DNA of 64,000 nucleotides from Paracoccus sp041927875 (lineage in GTDB: Bacteria; Pseudomonadota; Alphaproteobacteria; Rhodobacterales; Rhodobacteraceae). A model generated the notes under the pieces. That model was not told the origin of the DNA and did not search any database. It saw only the letters and a program-made list of their open reading frames with translations. The stretch is taken from NCBI RefSeq assembly GCF_041927875.1, contig NZ_JBHFHN010000014.1. One strand, given 5' to 3'. A program made the position numbers and the translations under genes. Each line of letters begins with the position of its first letter. Position 1 is the stretch's first letter. Below are positions 49,503 to 59,100 of the stretch, in pieces.

Positions 49503-50825
49503 ATGCCGATCCATGCCTGGCGTACCGACAGCACCACGCCGTCCCTGTCCGAAGTGTTCCGTTCGATCGCAGTGCCGCGCGGCGCGTCGCCCTTCCGCCG
49601 GTTCCTTGCCTTCATCGGACCGGGCTACCTCGTCGCGGTCGGCTACATGGACCCCGGGAACTGGGCCACCTCGCTCGCCGGGGGGGCGGCCTTCGGCTAC
49701 ACGCTGCTCTTCGTTGCGCTGTTGTCGAACATCATGGCGATCCTTCTGCAATCGCTCTGCGCGCGGCTCGCCATCGCCTCGGGCCGCGACCTGGCGCAGG
49801 CTTGCCGGGATGCCTTTCCGCGCTGGGTGTCGGTGCCGCTCTGGCTGTTTGCCGAAGCGGCGATCATCGCCACCGACCTCGCGGAGGTGATCGGCACGGC
49901 CATCGGCCTGAACCTTCTGTTCGGCATCCCGCTCGAGATCGGCATCTTCATCACCGCGGCCGACGTGTTCCTGATCCTCTGGCTGCAGAACAAGGGATTT
50001 CGGTGGATCGAGGCCTTCATCATCGCACTTCTGGCGGTGATCGCGGCCTGTTTCTTCGTGCAGATCGCGATGGCCGACCCCGACTGGGGCGCGGTGATCG
50101 CGGGCTTTGCGCCCTCGACCGAGATCGTGACCAATCCGCAGATGCTTTACATCGCGCTCGGCATCATCGGCGCGACCGTGATGCCGCACAACCTGTACCT
50201 CCATTCCGGGATCGTGCAGACCCGGGCCTTCGGACAGGATCCGGGCGGCAAGCGCGAGGCGCTGCGGCTTGCGACCTGGGATTCGACCATCGCGCTGATG
50301 CTGGCGCTTCTGGTCAACTCGTCGATCCTGATCCTCGCCGCCGCGACGTTCCACGCCAGCGGCACAACCGAAATCGTCGAGATCGATCAGGCGCATGCGT
50401 TGCTTTCGCCGCTGCTTGGCAGCGCCATCGCCCCGACCCTGTTCGGCATCGCGCTTCTGTGCTGTGGGCTGAACGCGACCGTGACAGCCACGATGTCAGG
50501 GCAGATCGTGATGGAAGGGTTCATCGCCTTCCGCATCAGCCCGGTGTTGCGGCGGCTGATCACCCGGCTGATCGCCATTGTCCCGGCGATGGCCGTGATC
50601 CTGCTTTACGGCAGCGAGGAGACCGGCCAGCTCCTGATCCTGAGCCAGGTCGTGCTGTCCTTCCAGCTTCCCTTCGCCATCGTGCCGCTGGTGATGTTCA
50701 CGGCAAGCCGGGCCAAGATGGGCGATCTGGTGGCCCCCCGCTGGCTTACCGCGCTCTGCGCGCTGATCGCGGTCACGATCATCGTGCTGAACATCAATCT
50801 GCTGGCGACGGTTCTGCTCGGCTGA
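49503..50825 (+). CDS. mntH: NRAMP-family Mn(II)/Fe(II) transporter
   Basis: This 440-residue proton-coupled importer has about eleven hydrophobic segments. The metal-binding motif DPGN is in VGYMDPGNWATSLAGG (about residue 52), and the second one, MPHNLYLHSGIVQTR, begins at about residue 228. The ATG at 49503 is preferred to a TTG ten codons upstream. The gene stands opposite mntR, so manganese is the likely substrate. Confidence 0.94.
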   Translation: MPIHAWRTDSTTPSLSEVFRSIAVPRGASPFRRFLAFIGPGYLVAVGYMDPGNWATSLAGGAAFGYTLLFVALLSNIMAILLQSLCARLAIASGRDLAQACRDAFPRWVSVPLWLFAEAAIIATDLAEVIGTAIGLNLLFGIPLEIGIFITAADVFLILWLQNKGFRWIEAFIIALLAVIAACFFVQIAMADPDWGAVIAGFAPSTEIVTNPQMLYIALGIIGATVMPHNLYLHSGIVQTRAFGQDPGGKREALRLATWDSTIALMLALLVNSSILILAAATFHASGTTEIVEIDQAHALLSPLLGSAIAPTLFGIALLCCGLNATVTATMSGQIVMEGFIAFRISPVLRRLITRLIAIVPAMAVILLYGSEETGQLLILSQVVLSFQLPFAIVPLVMFTASRAKMGDLVAPRWLTALCALIAVTIIVLNINLLATVLLG

Positions 50826-50859
50826 CGCCTCATCTTTCCGTGACACCGGGCTTTTTCGC

Positions 50860-50890
50860 TTGAACCTCAAGCCGCTGGAGGGTTTAGGCA
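50860..50890 (+). promoter_or_regulatory. CueR/HmrR-type promoter of the sco operon
   Basis: TTGAAC (50860–50865) and TAGGCA (50885–50890) are 19 bp apart. The spacer region holds the dyad CCTC-AAGCCGCT-GGAGG, and GCTGGAGGGTTTA differs by one base from the same part of the Escherichia coli copA promoter. No CueR-type gene lies in the window. Confidence 0.7.
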
Positions 50891-50914
50891 CGCCGCATCA
50901 TAGACAGGGACCGC

Positions 50915-51508
50915 ATGAGACTGACAACATTCCAGAAAGCCCTTTGGGCAGCCGCGGGCCTGGCCTGTCTGGCCTATGGAACCTGGGTTCTGGTGGCCGA
51001 TCCGGCAACCCCGCCCCGGGCCGAGGCCGCGTTTCGCCCGGTGTTTTCGTTGCCCGACGCCGAGGGCCGGATCCGCACCGAGGCGGACTTCGCGGGAAAG
51101 CACCTTCTGATGTTCTTCGGCTTCACGAGCTGTCCGGACGTGTGCCCCACCACGCTGTCCGAGGTCGCGCAGGTCATGGATGACCTCGGATCGGACGCCG
51201 ACAAGGTGCAACCGATCTTCATCTCCGTCGATCCCGTCCGCGACCGCCGTCTGGGGCTTGCCGCCTACACATCCGCCTTCCACCCGGCGATCCTGGGCCT
51301 CGCCGGAGACGAGGTGCAGACGCGCGCCGCCGCGGAGAGCTTCCACATCTACTTCGAACGCCAGGACGACCCGGCCGCGCCGGATGGCTACACCATGTCG
51401 CACAGCCCGGCGCTCTACCTGATCGGGCCCGATGGCGACTGGCTGCGCCAGTTCGCCTACGGCACGCCCGCCAGTGACATCCTGAATGACCTTCGTTCCA
51501 GACTGTGA
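50915..51508 (+). CDS. SCO1/SenC/PrrC-family copper chaperone, first copy
   Basis: This 197-residue membrane-anchored thioredoxin-fold protein (anchor about 10–30) has the copper site FFGFTSCPDVCPTTLSEV (CxxxC at about 73–77) and the conserved histidine in YTMSHSPALYLIGPDG (about 165). Sco proteins deliver copper to the CuA centre of cytochrome oxidase. It opens an operon that also encodes PCuAC, a second Sco, an M23 protein and DUF411. Confidence 0.92.
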   Translation: MRLTTFQKALWAAAGLACLAYGTWVLVADPATPPRAEAAFRPVFSLPDAEGRIRTEADFAGKHLLMFFGFTSCPDVCPTTLSEVAQVMDDLGSDADKVQPIFISVDPVRDRRLGLAAYTSAFHPAILGLAGDEVQTRAAAESFHIYFERQDDPAAPDGYTMSHSPALYLIGPDGDWLRQFAYGTPASDILNDLRSRL

Positions 51509-51514
51509 GGCTCC

Positions 51515-51988
51515 ATGAGAACCCCGATCCTTGCCGCCCTTCTGTCCCTTGTCGGCCTGCCTGCCCTGGCCTGCGAAACCTTCACCATCGGAAACCTGAT
51601 GATCGAGCACGCATGGTCCCGCGCGACGATCGGCGCCGAACGCCCCGGCGTGCTCTATGTCGAGATCACCAACACAGGCAGCGCCGATGACGCGCTGGTC
51701 GGCATCGCGACGCCCGTCGCGGGAATGCCGATGCTGCACGAAACTGTCGTGACGGACGGCGTCGCCTCGATGCCGCACGCCATGTCGGTTCCGGTTCCGG
51801 CGGGACAGACGGTGGCGCTGGCGCCCGGGGGCTATCACGGAATGCTGATGGGCCTGACAACCACCCTGAAGGAAGGCGAGGGCTTCCCCGTGACATTGAC
51901 CTTCCGCGACGCGGGCGAGGTGACGGTGCCGGTCGAGGTCCTGTCCATGCGGGCGGAGGGGCCGGATTGCGAACACGCAGGGCAGTGA
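51515..51988 (+). CDS. PCuAC-family periplasmic copper chaperone
   Basis: This 157-residue protein has a signal peptide (to about residue 19, LPALA) and the copper ligands of the family: MPMLHETV (about 71–78), MPHAM (about 88–92) and GGYHGMLMGL (about 107–116). PCuAC hands Cu(I) to Sco or directly to CuA in oxidase assembly. It lies between the two sco genes, overlapping the second by 22 bases. Confidence 0.93.
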   Translation: MRTPILAALLSLVGLPALACETFTIGNLMIEHAWSRATIGAERPGVLYVEITNTGSADDALVGIATPVAGMPMLHETVVTDGVASMPHAMSVPVPAGQTVALAPGGYHGMLMGLTTTLKEGEGFPVTLTFRDAGEVTVPVEVLSMRAEGPDCEHAGQ

Positions 51989-52569
51989 TCCTCGGCCTCG
52001 GCGGGGTGGCGGGGGCGCTGGCTTTCACGCTCGGCCTCGGGGCATGGCGCAGCCGCGGCACCGCGCCTGCCACAGACCCACGTCTGCCTTTGCCGATCGC
52101 CGAAATGGACTTCACGCTGACCGACCAGCGCGGCGCAACCGTCCGGCCGTCCGACTGGATCGGGCGCCCGACCATGATCTTCTTCGGCTTTACCTTCTGT
52201 CCCGACGTCTGTCCGACCACGCTCAGCGACATCTCGGGCTGGCTCGAGGATCTCGGTCCCGAGGCTGACCGCCTGAACGTCACCCTGATCTCGGTGGACC
52301 CTGAACGTGACACGCCGGCCGTCCTGTCCGACTACCTCGCGAATTTCGATCCGCGCATCACCGGCCTGACGGGCCCGTTGGCCGAGGTCGAACGCGCCGC
52401 CGCGGGATTTCGCGCGTGGTTCGAGAAGGTGCCGCGCGATGGCGATTATACGGTCAACCATACAGCCGGGGTGTTCCTGTTCCACCCGGACGGGCGCTTT
52501 GCCAGCATCATTGATTATCACGAGGATCGGCGTTTCGCCGTTCCGAAGATCCGCCGAACCATCAGCTGA
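51967..52569 (+). CDS. SCO1/SenC/PrrC-family copper chaperone, second copy
   Basis: This 200-residue protein has an N-terminal anchor (MRTRRAVILGLGGVAGALAF), the site FFGFTFCPDVCPTTLSDI (CxxxC at about 78–82) and histidine in YTVNHTAGVFLFHPDG (about 164). The TTG start is supported by GGAGGGG eight bases upstream, within the pcuAC end. It differs enough from the first copy that it is not a recent tandem duplicate. Confidence 0.9.
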   Translation: MRTRRAVILGLGGVAGALAFTLGLGAWRSRGTAPATDPRLPLPIAEMDFTLTDQRGATVRPSDWIGRPTMIFFGFTFCPDVCPTTLSDISGWLEDLGPEADRLNVTLISVDPERDTPAVLSDYLANFDPRITGLTGPLAEVERAAAGFRAWFEKVPRDGDYTVNHTAGVFLFHPDGRFASIIDYHEDRRFAVPKIRRTIS

Positions 52570-52585
52570 AAGGTCATTCTGCCAG

Positions 52586-53749
52586 ATGATCCGCTCTGCC
52601 CTCATCGTCCTCGTCGCCACCACTCTTGTGCCCTTGCGGGCTGTTGCCGACCCGCCGACCGCGTACGGTCCAGCCGTGATCGATGTGACGGTCGCCTCAG
52701 GCGACACGCTCGACAGCGTGCTTGACCGCGCAGGTGTCCCCGCGGGCATCCGGGCCGAGGCCGCCCTGGCGCTTGCGGGGGTCTACGACCTGACCGACCT
52801 GCGACCCGGTCATCGCGTCGAGTGGACGGCCGCATCGGGCGATCCGACCAGCCTGACGCGCCTGTCGCTTTTCGTGGAAGATGGCGTCGAGATTGCATTG
52901 ACGTTCAATGGCCAGGTGACAGCCGAGCGCCTTGAGCCTCCGATCCGTGAGACGGACCGGCGGGAGACGCTGGTGCTTGACGGCACGCTTTACGAAGCCC
53001 TCGTCGCGCGCAACGCGCCGGAGCGCTTCGCCGTGGACCTGACTGCGCTCCTCGCGGGCCAGGTCGATTTCCGGCGCGATCTGCAGGGCGGCGAGACCTT
53101 CGCGCTGGTCTGGCAGGAAGACCAGCTTCCTGACGGCAGCATCGCGGGCGAGCCTCGGCTGAACTATGCGCGGCTGGAACTTGCAGACCGGGTGCTTGAG
53201 CTCGTCGCCACCGAAGCCGCAGGACCCGTCATCGTGTTCGAGGACGGGGAAGCCGTCCAGCGGTCTGCCGCGCCGATCCTCGGTGCCCGGCTGTCGTCTG
53301 TCTTCGGGCGACGCAACCATCCTGTTCTCGGGGGCGTGCGGATGCACACCGGGATCGACTATGCCGCTCCGGTCGGAACCGAGGTCTCGGCCACCGGTGC
53401 CGGGCGTGTGGTCTTTGCCGGTACGATCCGAGGTTACGGTCTGACCATCGACATCGATCACGGCGGCGGGGTTGTGACGCGCTATGCCCATCTGTCCGAG
53501 ATTGCCGAGGATGTTCGGGAAGGCACCCGGGTCAAGGCCGGTGACAGCATCGGTGCCGTTGGCGCGACGGGCCTCGTAAGTGGCCCGAACCTGCACTACG
53601 AGGTCCGCGTTGACGGTCGGCCGGTCGATCCGACGGACCGGGACGCCCTGCCGGAACAAGAGATTGCCTCGTCCGAGGATCTTGATGCGCTGACGACATG
53701 GCGCCGCGAGACGGGCTTTGAAGCTTTGGTAGTAGGGGATCGGGGATGA
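52586..53749 (+). CDS. M23-family peptidase-like periplasmic protein with altered HxH motif
   Basis: This 387-residue protein has a signal peptide, an N-terminal LysM/OapA-like segment (VASGDTLDSVLDRAG, about 33–47) and a C-terminal M23 (LytM) domain. Zinc ligands His254 and Asp258 (MHTGIDYAAP) and His337 (LHYEV) are kept, and His302 (YAHLSE) too. However, the first histidine of HxH is Asn335 (GPNLHYE), so catalysis may be lost or altered. It may act on, or merely bind, peptidoglycan at the site of oxidase or metal-protein assembly. It overlaps the DUF411 gene by four bases. Confidence 0.85.
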   Translation: MIRSALIVLVATTLVPLRAVADPPTAYGPAVIDVTVASGDTLDSVLDRAGVPAGIRAEAALALAGVYDLTDLRPGHRVEWTAASGDPTSLTRLSLFVEDGVEIALTFNGQVTAERLEPPIRETDRRETLVLDGTLYEALVARNAPERFAVDLTALLAGQVDFRRDLQGGETFALVWQEDQLPDGSIAGEPRLNYARLELADRVLELVATEAAGPVIVFEDGEAVQRSAAPILGARLSSVFGRRNHPVLGGVRMHTGIDYAAPVGTEVSATGAGRVVFAGTIRGYGLTIDIDHGGGVVTRYAHLSEIAEDVREGTRVKAGDSIGAVGATGLVSGPNLHYEVRVDGRPVDPTDRDALPEQEIASSEDLDALTTWRRETGFEALVVGDRG

Positions 53750-54225
53750 GCGGGCAGCACATCGGACGGCGCAACCTGCTGCTTGCGGCAGCGGCCAGCG
53801 TCGCGGTCCCGGGGCGCGCCGCCTGGTCGCAAGCGGAACCACCGATCCATGTCGTCAAGGGACGCGGCTGTGAATGCTGCGATGCCTGGGTCGACTACCT
53901 GCGCGAGCAAGGCTTCACCGTGACGGACGAAGTGTCGATGGGAACGCTGCTGATCCGCTTCAAGATGGACCATGGCGTCCCGGCGAAGGCTTTCTCCTGC
54001 CATACCGGCGTGGTCGATGGCTATGCGCTTGAAGGCCACGTTCCTGCCGTCGACATCCGGCGCCTGCTGGCCGAACGCCCCGATGCGGTCGGGCTTGCGG
54101 TCCCTGGTATGCCCTACGGTTCGCCCGGCATGGGGCCGGAGGACGAGCGCGATGCCTATGACGTCCTGCTGATCCGTCGCGACGGTTCGCTGGACGTGTA
54201 CTCCCGGAACGCAGCGAGATCCTGA
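53746..54225 (+). CDS. DUF411 metal-binding protein
   Basis: This 159-residue exported protein has a probable Tat signal (GRRNLLLAAAASVAVPGRAA) and the DUF411 cysteine cluster GRGCECCDAW (about 41–50), with CHTGVVDGYALEGHVPA (about 85–101) and GMPYGSPGM (about 122). DUF411 proteins accompany copper and other metal resistance genes and are thought to bind copper. It ends the sco operon, 30 bp from the prophage tail gene in convergent orientation. Confidence 0.87.
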   Translation: MSGQHIGRRNLLLAAAASVAVPGRAAWSQAEPPIHVVKGRGCECCDAWVDYLREQGFTVTDEVSMGTLLIRFKMDHGVPAKAFSCHTGVVDGYALEGHVPAVDIRRLLAERPDAVGLAVPGMPYGSPGMGPEDERDAYDVLLIRRDGSLDVYSRNAARS

Positions 54226-54255
54226 ACCACCCGCGAGCCGCGGCAGGCGAGAAGC

Positions 54256-56178
54256 CTAGAAGTCGGTTTCCAGGTAGACCCCGGCACAGTCATAGGCGAC
54301 CGCGGCGGCTGTCGTGCCTGTATTGAGAAAGAGGCGCGGCGAAAGGAACTGCGTGTTTGCAGGCAGGTCGGCGGTGATCTCCTGCTCGAACACAGCGCCG
54401 GACACCTCGTCAACCACCCGCACCCAGACGGAACTGCCGTTCGGCGGTGCCGCGATGAGCAGCGTCAGTACCCCGCCCGTGGCGATGGAGAAGGACGCGC
54501 CCATGTCGGTGAGTGTCGGTGCGCCGGTGCCGTCGTTCGCGACCAGCTGCCAACGGGTGTGGGTGCCACGCTGGAAGCCGATGCCGATGCAGTTGATGGC
54601 GGCGGCCAGCGTCAGGGTGGTCGCCAGCGCGGCGGTGGAGCCGTAGAGGCCGAAGAAGCCCATGCCGGTCGCCTGCAGCGTCGTGAGCGAAATCCGCGTG
54701 ACGAAGGTCCAGCCGCCCAATCCCGCCGCATTGCCACGCCAGCAGGCCCAACCGGCAGAACGCTGCTCGGCCGCAGAATCCACCACCGCCGCCGAGGTCA
54801 GCCGCCAGCGGCGCATGCTGGCGGCCAGGTTCGTTGCAGCCAGCGTGGGGGTGGACACGGTGCCGACCGAGGTGATCGGCAGGCCTTCTGTTGTGATCGT
54901 TGTTGTGACCGAGGGCGACCAGTTGGCAATCCGGTTGACCCCGAAGTGGGGTTGAAGCGGGAAGTCCCGGCCGGAGGGGCGCATGACGTCGATCCAAGGG
55001 GCCCCCGCCCGATTGCGCGCATATACGGCCGCCTTGCCGCTGGGCGGAGGGGATGGAGCGGCGCTGAGCCCCGGCAGGATGGTGGGTTGCGGCAGTTCCA
55101 CCTGGCCATTGGTCCGGTCCACCTTGATGGCATCGAAGAAGGCCGACCCATCCGGGCTGACCTTGAAGCTGAAGTCGTCATTGCCCAAGAGGCCGATCAG
55201 CGCCCGTGCCGAAAACCCGGTCTTGAAGGCGAATGCCGCGTCGTTTCCGGCGGCCGCCTTGTTGACGGTGGCCTCGATGCCTGCGCCTGCATTGTTGAAC
55301 AGCAGTGCCGGGGTATTGACCGACACGCGATTGTAGCTGTCGGCTGTCGCCCCGCCGAGGCCGAGAAGCTGCGCGGTCAGGTTGGCCTGGGGCATGCCGA
55401 CCTGCGTCACCGCATTGGCGAAAGTCACGGTGGGCGTGTTCACCACCGTGGTGCCCCCGGCCCCTGCCGTGGCCGAGCCGATGTTGACGACGGTGGTCGA
55501 TCCGGATGCGCCACCGGTGCCGAGGTTCACGGTCTTGGTGACGCCGGTGGTCGTCGCCCCGGTGCCCATGCCGTAGGTGGCGGTCGTCGTCGCTGTGCCG
55601 ATGCTGGCTGAGGCCGCCGAAACCGTAACGGTGCCCGAGGCGGTCAGCGTGCCGGAGAAGGTCTTGTTGCCCGTGAAGGTCTGGGTGCCTGCAAGGATCG
55701 CCAACTCGCTGGAGGTGTTGGGCAGTGTGAAGGTCCGGGTCGTGCCGGTGGTGATCCCCGACAGCGAAAACAGCGCCATCTTCGTCGGATCGGCGTCGTT
55801 GACGAGGCTGAAGATCGCGTCAGAGACATCCTGCGGCACGCCAACTGGGTCCCAGGCACTTCCATTCCAGACGACAAAGACCTGCTCGGCCGCGATCCAG
55901 ACCAGCCAGCCTTGGCGCGGTACCAGGCGCAGCCAGGAGCCATCGACCCAGAAGGCCACGTTCAGATCCCACCCGGCCCATATCCCGGTCGCCCCAGAAG
56001 CTACGAGGTGCCGATCGCCATCGGCGGGGCTGGCGGGCGGCGTGGTGCGCGTGCGGTCGAGGACCGACAGTTGCACCATGGCATCGAGCAGGCGCAGGGC
56101 CTCGTTGTGGGTGACATGCTTCTGGGCTTGGGACGCCAGAAGGTATGGCAGGCCAAGATGCGTGGAGGTGTCGGACAT
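54256..56178 (-). CDS. DUF2793 phage tail-tip/fibre protein
   Basis: This 640-residue protein starts with a DUF2793 domain (GLPYLLASQAQKHVTHNEAL, about 9–28, through about 115), then a low-complexity Thr/Ala/Gly repeat region (about 150–260) resembling a trimeric fibre shaft, and a C-terminal domain of unknown fold. DUF2793 occurs in tail proteins of alphaproteobacterial prophages. It is the last gene of the tail module, where receptor-binding proteins commonly lie. Confidence 0.82.
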   Translation of the reverse strand: MSDTSTHLGLPYLLASQAQKHVTHNEALRLLDAMVQLSVLDRTRTTPPASPADGDRHLVASGATGIWAGWDLNVAFWVDGSWLRLVPRQGWLVWIAAEQVFVVWNGSAWDPVGVPQDVSDAIFSLVNDADPTKMALFSLSGITTGTTRTFTLPNTSSELAILAGTQTFTGNKTFSGTLTASGTVTVSAASASIGTATTTATYGMGTGATTTGVTKTVNLGTGGASGSTTVVNIGSATAGAGGTTVVNTPTVTFANAVTQVGMPQANLTAQLLGLGGATADSYNRVSVNTPALLFNNAGAGIEATVNKAAAGNDAAFAFKTGFSARALIGLLGNDDFSFKVSPDGSAFFDAIKVDRTNGQVELPQPTILPGLSAAPSPPPSGKAAVYARNRAGAPWIDVMRPSGRDFPLQPHFGVNRIANWSPSVTTTITTEGLPITSVGTVSTPTLAATNLAASMRRWRLTSAAVVDSAAEQRSAGWACWRGNAAGLGGWTFVTRISLTTLQATGMGFFGLYGSTAALATTLTLAAAINCIGIGFQRGTHTRWQLVANDGTGAPTLTDMGASFSIATGGVLTLLIAAPPNGSSVWVRVVDEVSGAVFEQEITADLPANTQFLSPRLFLNTGTTAAAVAYDCAGVYLETDF

Positions 56179-56187
56179 GTGGGGCCT

Positions 56188-59100
56188 TCAGAATTGAAGT
56201 GTGACGACTGCGGGATCGCCGCGACCGAGGCGGTTCGAGAGCTGGTAGATGCGGATTGCCAGTGTCTGACCGGGGCCGAGCAGCGCGCCCCAGTCGGCGG
56301 TCTGCTGGGCAGCGGTGTAGAGGACGGAGGTCGTGCTGCTGGTCAGCGTCCGCTTGACCGCTGCCCCGTCGAGGATCTGGACGTCGTAGCTTTCCAGATC
56401 TTCGGCTAGCGGCACCTCGACCTGTTCCCAGGCATCGGCCACCAACGCACGCGACCGGCGCGTCCAGCGGATCGTCAGATCGCCCGGGCTGCGCGCTGTC
56501 CGCCACGGTTGTGCGACATGGACCGGGGCGAAGGGCACGAGGCCGCGACCGGCTGGCGTGAAGGCCAGCGGGGTGTAGCTGGCGTCACTGACGGATCGCG
56601 CCGCGGGGCCGATGCGCCAGTTCCATGGCAGACCGAGATCGGCCTCGGCGATCGGGAGCGGAGCCAGCGCTGTGTCCAGTATCACCACCCGTGCCCCAGC
56701 CGGGGTGGGATTGCCGATTGCGGCTTCGGTGCCGCGCTGGCCGCGCAGGAGGCGGGTCAGGCGATAGCGCCCAGTGGCGATCAGTTCGGCGACACCCGCC
56801 TGCACGATCTCCCATTTGCCCGGTGCTGCCTCCACTGCCAACGCATTGGCGCCGCCGAACAGGGTCAGGTCGGTGACGCTTTCCAGCGTGCCTGAGACCA
56901 TATCCACGACCAGCGCATTGCCGAGATCGAAGCGAGAGGTCGGGCCCGGATAGAAATCCGACACCAGCGTGCCGATCCGAGCGCGGCTGCCGAAGGTGGT
57001 CAGCAAGGCAAAGCCATCCGACCCCGGGCTGCGGAACACCGCCATCTCGCCCGGCCAAGGAACGGCATGGGCCGCGACCATCGGCCGGTGCGCGGGCTGG
57101 TCCTCGGACAGTTGCGGCAGGTCGAGCAACACCACATCCGGCGCGCCGAATACCACGGCCCGGGTCAGCGTCACGGTGCGCGGATCGCCGGGTGGCAGGT
57201 CATAGGCGGCGCGGTCCTGGCGGACGGCCTCGACGCCCCGCCCATCGGAATCGGCGATGGATACCAGCCGCAACTCGATGTCGCGACCGTCATGCACAAG
57301 CCGGATCACGTCGGCGGGGTCCAGCGCCAGCCGCGAAGGTGGTAGCCGGAAGGTGGCGCTTTCGCGGCCGATCCACGCTTCCATCAGCGCGCGGCGGCAG
57401 CGGCGTTCGGCCTCCTCGGGCGGGATCGCCATCGGGAAGCTTTCCGAGGCGATGCGGGTGGTGTCGACGGTGATGCGGCGGGCTTCGACAAGGGCAGCGT
57501 CATAGTCCTCGTCGGCGCGCGCCACCTGCCACTTCAGCGCCTGCGGCAGTTCGGTTTCCTGCGCGCGGACCAGTTCCAGCGCCTCGCCCTCGCGGGAGGC
57601 CACGAGGTCATCGTGCGCCAAGGTCAGAACGGACGCCCGACCGCGCATGACAAAGCGGATCATGCCTTCCGTCTCGATCGCATCGAACCCGAAATGCCGG
57701 GCCAGCGTGCTGATCGAGGAGCGTGGTGCTTCCAGCGCCGTGATGGCATAACCCTCGACCGCCCCCCAGAGGCCGGACACGTCGATCAGCGCTTCGGGCA
57801 TCCCGGCACGGAGGCACAGGTGACGCACGAGGGCCGCCAGCGAGACCGCCCCCAGCCGTCCGGTCAACCAGTGCCCCAGCCGCCAGTTCGGGCCATCGGT
57901 CCAGACATCGGTCAGTTCGGGGAAGAACGGATAGGGCCGCGCGTCCCAGGTCCAGGCTGCGCATTCCGGCACATGCACCATGCGGCCGCCATAGATGGTG
58001 GAGGTCGGGTTGTTAGCCGGGTCGCCCCAATGCAGGTAGCTGGCCTCCAGGTAGGCGCGCTGGATCGCGTCGTCCCGCCAGCCGCGCGAGAAATACGGCG
58101 TGAAGCTCTCGGACGACTTCGGGTCGAAGAAGACGTTCGGCTGGTTGGTGCCCCGGTCGATGGCCGGGCAGCCGAGTTCGGTAAACCGGATCGGCTTCGA
58201 CTGCGGGATCCATGCGGTCGGCACGCCGCTCTCCACCCCGCCCGGCCGGTTGTAATGCGGGTTCGTCCACCAGGCGCGGATATCCTTGGGCCGGAACACC
58301 CACGGTTTGCCTGCCGCGCCATCGGTGATGGGCGTGCGGATCTGTGCAGAGCGGTCAGCGGCGCTGGTATAGAACCAGTCGAAGCCTTCACCACCGGCGA
58401 TGTTCGCCTGCAGATATGCGCGGTCGTAGATCGCGGGCCAGCCTTCGAGAGCATCGGCATGGTCGAAGCCGTCGCGCCAGTCGGACAGCGGCAGGTAGTT
58501 GTCAATGCCGACGAAGTCGATGTTGGCGTCCGACCAGAGCGGATCGAGGTGGAAATAGACGTCGCCACTGCCGTCCTGCGGATGATGGCCGAAGTATTCC
58601 GACCAGTCCGCCGCATAGCCGATCTTGGTGCCCGCGCCGAGAATGCTGCGGACGTCGGCCGCAAGGGTCTTGAAGGCGGTGACGGCGGGATAGGTGCTGG
58701 CCCCCGAGCGGACGGTGGTCAGGCCGGGCATCTCGGCGCCGATCAGGAAGGCATCGACACCGCCTGCCGCTGCGCAGAGATGGGCGTAGTGCAGCACCAT
58801 GCGGCGCAGGCCCCAGTCGCTCGGCGATCCGGTGAAGCTGACGCTCTCGCCCGACACGCTGAAATTCCCCGGCGTCGCCGCCCCGAACAGCGCTGACACT
58901 TGCGTTGCCGCCGTGCCGGACTTGTCGACCGATCCAACGAAACCCGCCGCTGGGGCGCAGGTGATCCGGCCGCGCCATGGAAACGCGGGCTGGCCGGGCG
59001 TGGCGGCATTGGCGCTGTAGGGGTTCGGCAGCGTGTTGCCGGGCGGCACATCCATGAGCAGGAACGGGTAGAACGTCACCCGCAACCCGCGCGCCTTCAT

